This document shows, piece after piece, positions 6,134-9,982 of a stretch of 9,982 nt of DNA. This stretch comes from CAZXVW01 sp964644025. GTDB taxonomy: Bacteria; Acidobacteriota; Terriglobia; Bryobacterales; Bryobacteraceae. Made by a program: the position numbers and the translations under genes. The stretch lies in assembly GCA_964644025.1 (NCBI GenBank), contig CAZXVW010000161.1:1-9982 (forward strand). Reading direction: 5' to 3'. Each line of letters starts with the position of its first letter. Within the stretch, counting starts at the first letter, position 1. The notes beneath the pieces were generated by a model that saw only the letters and a list, made by a program, of their open reading frames with translations, had not been told where the DNA came from and searched no databases.

Positions 6134-8746
6134 GTGAAACTCACCAGACGAGACCTGTTCTTGAGCGCGACCGCACTGGCCGCGGCGAAAGCGCCCCGGC
6201 TGGGCAAAGGCGCGCCGCTTGCGGCCATGGCCGGCCGGCGCTTCACCGGGGAAGCGCTGCGGGAAATTGCTTTTCCGCTCGGCGGCCTGGGCACGGGAAC
6301 CATTTCCTTGGGCGGTTGCGGGAATCTCCGGGATTGGGAGATCTTCAACCGGCCGGCGCTTGGCTCCGCGATTCCGTTCGCCTTCGCCTGCGTCCGGCTG
6401 GCTGGTGGCGGTCTGAAGAAACCGCTGATCCGCGTGCTGGAGCGGCAGCCGCTGCCGCCGTTCAACTACCCGCGCGGCGTGCCGCGGGAGACGAGCCTCG
6501 GCTTGCCCCGGTTCCGCGCGGCCACTTTCGTCGGCGCTTACCCGTTCGCCCGCTTGCTGCTGCGCGACGCACGGCTCCCGGTCGAGGTCACCCTCGACGC
6601 CTTCAATCCGATGATCCCGCTGGACTCGGACAATTCGGGCCTGCCGGTGGCGATCCTGGAGTATTCCTTCGCTTCCCGGACCAGCGCGCCGCTGGAGCTG
6701 GCCGTCGCCTTCTCGATGCTCAACCCGGTGGGTTACCAGCGGGCCACTCTCGTGCGCCGGCGGCGCGCGCCGTATTTCGGCCAGAACGTGAACGAGTTTC
6801 GCCGGGAAAAAGGCTTCGCCGGCATCTTGATGTCGTCGAAGAAATATTCTCCCGACTCGCCGCGTTACGGCTCCTTCGCCATTCTGACGCCGGATGGTGA
6901 TCTGTCCTACCGGCTCCGCTGGGACCACGGCCGGTGGTGGGACGAGCTGCAGCTATGGTGGGATCACTTCCTCGCCGAAGGCCGGTTCCCGAACAACACG
7001 GCGGAGCCTTCCCGCGACGGGGAGAGCGAATACGCCACGCTGGCCTCGCACCTAAGGCTCGAACCCGGCGCAACGAAAACGGTGCGCTTCGTGCTGAGCT
7101 GGCACTTCCCGAACGTCGAGATCACCTGGGGCCGCGACCCATCGGTCCGCGGAAAGGTGCTGAAGAATCATTACGGCACCCGCTGGCCCTCGGCCTGGGA
7201 GCCGGGCCGGTACACGATGGAGAACTACGCCTCGCTGCGCTCCCGCACCGAGAAATACCGCGACCATCTCTGGGCCTCGACGCTGCCGCCGGCGGTGCTG
7301 GACGCCGTCTCCAGCCAGGCGTCGATCGCGCGTACGCCCACGGTGATGGTCCTGGAAGGCAAAAAGACGTTCGCCTTCGAAGGATGCGACGCGGACTCCG
7401 GCTGCTGCCCGATGAATTGCACGCACGTGTACAACTACGAGCAGGCGATGGCTTACCTGTATCCGGACCTGGAGCGGAGCATGCGGGAGACGGACTTCCT
7501 GGTAAACATGCGCGAGGACGGCAGCATGGGCTTCCGCACCATCGTGCCCTTGAGAAAAGGCGGCCGGCCGGAGTTCCCGGCGGCCGACGGGCAGATGGGA
7601 TGCGTGATGAAAGTTTACCGGGAATGGCAGCTCTGCGGCAACGACGACTGGCTGCGGAATCTGTGGCCCCAGGTCAAGCGCGCCCTCGAATACGCCTGGA
7701 AGCAGTGGGACGCGGACCGCGACGGCGTCATGGAAGGCGAGCAGCACAACACCTACGACATCGAGTTCTACGGCCCGAACAGTATGATGGGAACGCTCTA
7801 CCTCGGCGCCCTCAAGGCCGGCGCCCGGATGGCGCGCCACCTCGGGGACAACGCCGCAGCGGACACTTATGAACGGCTGGCCGAAGCCGGGGGCCGCAAG
7901 CTCGACAAGCTGCTTTGGAACGGTGAGTACTACGTCCAGACCGTGGACGAAAGCAACCCGAAGGCCAACAAATACCAGTACGGCGAAGGATGCCTCTCGG
8001 ACCAGTTGCTCGGCCAATGGTTCGCCGAAGTGGTCCACCTCGGCAAGCTTCTTCCGCCTGAGCACATCAAGACCACGCTGGCGTCCATCTTCCGCTACAA
8101 CTACCGCGAGAGCTTCGAGGGCTTCCCGAATGCCCAGCGGCTTTATGCGCTCAATGAAGACAAGGGACTGGTGCTGTGCAGTTGGCCCCACGGCAAGCGC
8201 CCCGCCTTGCCCTTCGTCTACTGCGACGAAGTCTGGACCGGCATTGAATACCAGGTGGCCGCGCACTTGATTTACGCGGGACTGGTGAAGGAAGGCATCA
8301 CCGTGGCCGGGGCCGTGCGCGGGCGCTATAACGGCGTCGAGCGCAACCCATGGAACGAGCTGGAGTGCGGGGGCCACTACGCGCGCGCCATGTCGAGCTG
8401 GTCGCTGCTCACCGCCCTGTCCGGTTCACACTACTCGGCCCCGGCGAAGGAGCTAACCTTCCAGCCGCGCTACCGCCAGAGCGCCTTCCGCTGCCTGTTC
8501 TGCGCGGGCTTGGCCTGGGGCACTTACATCCAGGAGGGCACCGGGCAGAACCGGAAAGTGGAAGTCCGGGTGGAAGAGGGCGCGCTCGAGCTGGCCCGCC
8601 TGCGCGTGCCCTTCGCGAAGGCCGGGGCCAGGGTGAGCGGAACTGCGCCCGCATCGGTCTCGGTCCGCAACGGTCAGGCCATCATCGCATTCACACCCGC
8701 CGTGCGGCTGCCGGCGGGCGGCAGGCTGGCGCTGGAACTCTCCTGA
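6134..8746 (+). CDS. GH116-family (GBA2-like) glycoside hydrolase with Tat signal
   Basis: An 870-residue retaining beta-glycosidase of family GH116, related to human bile-acid beta-glucosidase GBA2 and bacterial beta-glucosidase/xylosidase enzymes. The N-terminus TRRDLFL (4-10) followed by a short Ala-rich stretch is a twin-arginine export signal, so the enzyme probably folds before export. The N-terminal beta-sandwich (about 40-330, starting near the conserved FPLGGLGTGTISLGG) precedes the (alpha/alpha)6 catalytic barrel (about 380-770). The likely nucleophile is E416 in FAFEG, aligned with FGYLEG of GBA2; the likely acid/base is D542 in NTYDIEFYGPNS. D526-D528-D530-E534 (DADRDGVME) resembles a calcium-binding loop. 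After E416 comes a cysteine-rich segment (C418, C424, C425, C429) not in GBA2. The substrate is unknown; a plant or microbial beta-glycoside is plausible. The GTG start is supported by the strong ribosome-binding site and the signal peptide. It is divergent from the protease. Confidence 0.88.
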   Translation: MKLTRRDLFLSATALAAAKAPRLGKGAPLAAMAGRRFTGEALREIAFPLGGLGTGTISLGGCGNLRDWEIFNRPALGSAIPFAFACVRLAGGGLKKPLIRVLERQPLPPFNYPRGVPRETSLGLPRFRAATFVGAYPFARLLLRDARLPVEVTLDAFNPMIPLDSDNSGLPVAILEYSFASRTSAPLELAVAFSMLNPVGYQRATLVRRRRAPYFGQNVNEFRREKGFAGILMSSKKYSPDSPRYGSFAILTPDGDLSYRLRWDHGRWWDELQLWWDHFLAEGRFPNNTAEPSRDGESEYATLASHLRLEPGATKTVRFVLSWHFPNVEITWGRDPSVRGKVLKNHYGTRWPSAWEPGRYTMENYASLRSRTEKYRDHLWASTLPPAVLDAVSSQASIARTPTVMVLEGKKTFAFEGCDADSGCCPMNCTHVYNYEQAMAYLYPDLERSMRETDFLVNMREDGSMGFRTIVPLRKGGRPEFPAADGQMGCVMKVYREWQLCGNDDWLRNLWPQVKRALEYAWKQWDADRDGVMEGEQHNTYDIEFYGPNSMMGTLYLGALKAGARMARHLGDNAAADTYERLAEAGGRKLDKLLWNGEYYVQTVDESNPKANKYQYGEGCLSDQLLGQWFAEVVHLGKLLPPEHIKTTLASIFRYNYRESFEGFPNAQRLYALNEDKGLVLCSWPHGKRPALPFVYCDEVWTGIEYQVAAHLIYAGLVKEGITVAGAVRGRYNGVERNPWNELECGGHYARAMSSWSLLTALSGSHYSAPAKELTFQPRYRQSAFRCLFCAGLAWGTYIQEGTGQNRKVEVRVEEGALELARLRVPFAKAGARVSGTAPASVSVRNGQAIIAFTPAVRLPAGGRLALELS

Positions 8747-8753
8747 CGGCTGC

Positions 8754-8770
8754 CTCCGCGGTTCGCGGGG
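8754..8770 (+). terminator. Short hairpin after the GH116 gene
   Basis: CCGCG (8756-8760) pairs with CGCGG (8764-8768) around a 3-nt loop, extendable to 7 pairs with one G-U. It starts 7 nt after the GH116 stop and precedes the next promoter. There is no U tract, so termination activity is uncertain. Confidence 0.3.
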
Positions 8771-8793
8771 CCCGGCGAGCGCCGCCGGGGACT

Positions 8794-8799
8794 TATAAT
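8794..8799 (+). promoter_or_regulatory. Consensus -10 box directly before the acetyltransferase ATG
   Basis: A perfect TATAAT in GC-rich surroundings, ending 6 nt before the ATG at 8806, so transcription would begin at or next to the A of the start codon. No Shine-Dalgarno sequence is present and the -35 region is GC-rich. This is the clearest leaderless-type arrangement in the window. Confidence 0.55.
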
Positions 8800-8805
8800 G
8801 CGGCT

Positions 8806-9774
8806 ATGGCCGCCCTCACCGATGCCGGCACGCCGAGCCTGGTCGAGTTGCACCAGGTGAGCAGCGCCCAGCTTGATCGGCTCCTGGAGGAGGAGACCGG
8901 CCGGTGGCGAACCTCGCTGGAGTGGGACTTCCGTCCGTCGGCCGACCTGGTCCGGCGCTTTGCGGGAATGGGGGCGCTGTCCGGTTATGCGTTGCTCGTG
9001 GGCGAGGAACTGGCCGGCTACGTCTACTTTGTCACCGAGCGAAGCAAGGCCCTGATCGGTGACCTGTACGTGCGGCGTTCCCTCCGCTGCCAGCAATACG
9101 AGGACCGGCTGCTGGACGCGGCGCTGGTGGCCATGTTCAAGACCCCGCTCGTGCAGCGGGTGGAGGCGCAACTGCTGCTGTTGCCCTCCTCACTGGACCG
9201 AGAAGTTCCGCGTTCACGCTATCTTCACCGGTACCGGCGCGAGTTCATGATGATTTCCGCCGACGCGATCCGGAAACTGCCGGGGTCTGCCGGCCTCCGT
9301 GGTTTTCGCATCGAGCCATGGTCGCCCCGGGCGCAGGAGGGCGCGGCCCGCGTGATCGCGGACGCTTACGCGGGCCACATCGACAGCCAGATCAACGACC
9401 AGTACCGCTCGGTCTCCGGCGCGCGGCGGTTCTTGCTCAACATCGTTCAGTATCCGGGCTGCGGAACGTTCTTTCAACCCGGCTCGTTCGTGGCCATGCC
9501 GCGGGGAAGCAGCGAACCGCAGGGACTCTGCCTGGCCAGCCTGGTGGCTTCCGACGTGGGCCACATCACGCAGATCTGCGTGGTCCGGTCGGTCCGCGGG
9601 CGTGGAGCAGGGGCTGAATTGCTGCGCCGTTCGCTCGCCGCCCTGCTGCAGTACGGCTGCCGGAAGGTGGGTCTCACGGTCACTTCTTCCAACAAGCCGG
9701 CCATCCGGTTATACGAACGCCTGGGCTTTCGCACGGTGCGGAGTTTCGCGGCTTACGTCTGGGAAGGTTTCTAA
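8806..9774 (+). CDS. Tandem-domain GNAT acetyltransferase
   Basis: A 322-residue cytoplasmic protein of two GNAT units. The C-terminal unit (about 165-322) is intact: acetyl-CoA motif A as ICVVRSVRGRGAG (RGRGAG at 264-269) and motif B as TSSNKPAIRLYERLGF (N296, likely general acid Y303). The N-terminal unit (about 12-150) keeps the outline, with a strand pair near 60-78 and LYVRRSLRCQQYEDRLLDAAL (87-107), but RGxGxG is replaced by RCQQYE (94-99), so it probably does not bind acetyl-CoA. Two-GNAT proteins with one degenerate half include mycothiol synthase-like enzymes, but the substrate here cannot be inferred. The open frame continues upstream to 8350 inside the GH116 gene; ATG 8806 is chosen because upstream codons overlap GH116 out of frame and a TATAAT box lies just before it. 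It follows GH116 by 59 nt but likely has its own promoter. Confidence 0.82.
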   Translation: MAALTDAGTPSLVELHQVSSAQLDRLLEEETGRWRTSLEWDFRPSADLVRRFAGMGALSGYALLVGEELAGYVYFVTERSKALIGDLYVRRSLRCQQYEDRLLDAALVAMFKTPLVQRVEAQLLLLPSSLDREVPRSRYLHRYRREFMMISADAIRKLPGSAGLRGFRIEPWSPRAQEGAARVIADAYAGHIDSQINDQYRSVSGARRFLLNIVQYPGCGTFFQPGSFVAMPRGSSEPQGLCLASLVASDVGHITQICVVRSVRGRGAGAELLRRSLAALLQYGCRKVGLTVTSSNKPAIRLYERLGFRTVRSFAAYVWEGF

Positions 9775-9785
9775 GCTTCCCGGAG

Positions 9786-9917
9786 CCCGCGGGTCCTCGG
9801 GCGGGAGGCTGGAGGCGCCGACGCTCGAAGACAAGAAGATACTGGCAGAACAGTAAGTCAGCACTCTGGCAATGGTAGCGCTCGCAGCAAGGGTGTCAGG
9901 TTTAGCAGCAAGCTACC
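9786..9917. terminator. Hairpins between two convergent genes
   Basis: The gap between the acetyltransferase stop (9774) and the convergent partial gene (stop at 9926-9928) holds CCCGC (9786-9790) paired with GCGGG (9801-9805), and GGTAGC (9874-9879) paired with GCTACC (9912-9917). Inside the second lies a direct repeat GCAGCAA (9884-9890 and 9905-9911). No U tracts are present. A shared transcript-end region is plausible but weakly supported. Confidence 0.25.
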
Positions 9918-9925
9918 GAGAGATT

Positions 9926-9982
9926 TCACGCCAGTTCACTCCGTTTCCGGCTGAACGAGAAATAAATCGCCAGGCCGATCCC
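9926..9982 (-). CDS. C-terminal tail of a membrane protein, probably amino-acid permease (partial)
   Basis: The minus strand from the right edge reads GIGLAIYFSFSRKRSELA and then TGA. A hydrophobic segment running into an aromatic-rich end and a basic tail (IYFxxSRKRSEL) is typical of the last membrane helix of APC-superfamily amino-acid permeases, whose ends often resemble LGLVIYFLYxRRHS. Only 18 codons are visible, so identity rests on this tail pattern alone. The gene runs beyond the window and is convergent with the acetyltransferase. Confidence 0.45.
   Translation of the reverse strand, partial: GIGLAIYFSFSRKRSELA

Noticed and set aside
7052..8377. 441-codon minus-strand frame opposite GH116
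   Set aside because: Antisense shadow; no start signal or recognisable domain.
8350..8805. N-terminal extension of the acetyltransferase by 152 codons
   Set aside because: It overlaps the GH116 coding sequence out of frame, and the Arg/Gly/Pro-rich translation is not GNAT-like. The ATG at 8806, after TATAAT, gives a complete domain.
1185..9774. A coordinated new system (defence, secretion or biosynthetic cluster) across these genes
   Set aside because: Mixed strands, separate promoters and unrelated functions; no shared operon or partner domains are visible.

Overview
A GC-rich bacterial window with dense, non-overlapping genes. It most resembles an Acidobacteriota (Solibacter/Bryobacter-like) chromosome. 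That assignment is an inference from composition, a Tat-exported GH116-type glycosidase and a small CPxC...CxxC protein of a kind I associate with that phylum; there is no rRNA or other marker to confirm it. I see no phage, insertion sequence, CRISPR array, tRNA or defence island. This looks like ordinary chromosomal sequence with a few structurally unusual proteins.

Layout from left to right. 1-204 is non-coding downstream of rfbD and nothing in it can be supported. 205-1068 (-) is a dTDP-4-dehydrorhamnose reductase-type sugar-nucleotide reductase. 1185-2102 (-) is an exported metallo-beta-lactamase-fold hydrolase with a variant metal motif; its leader carries a hairpin directly against the Shine-Dalgarno sequence. 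2103-2720 holds that leader, two GC-rich hairpins and a small probable zinc-ribbon ORF (2254-2532, -). 2721-6044 (-) is a very large CPBP/CAAX-type membrane protease. It is built as two homologous halves, and the second half has lost the catalytic residues. 6045-6133 is a divergent promoter region with an inverted repeat over the protease start. 6134-8746 (+) is a Tat-signal GH116-family (GBA2-like) glycoside hydrolase. 8806-9774 (+) is a tandem-GNAT acetyltransferase preceded by a perfect TATAAT box. 9926-9982 (-) is the last 18 codons of a gene running off the right edge, probably an amino-acid permease.

The genes do not form one obvious pathway. Most sit singly with their own upstream region; GH116 and the acetyltransferase share a strand but appear to have separate promoters. 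Three genes (rfbD, the protease, the acetyltransferase) have a -10-like box about 6-9 nt before the start codon and no Shine-Dalgarno sequence, suggesting leaderless or near-leaderless mRNAs. The two genes for exported soluble enzymes (MBL-fold and GH116) have strong Shine-Dalgarno sites. The most interesting object is the duplicated protease with its dead second half, followed by the regulatory-looking inverted repeats at the protease and MBL starts.
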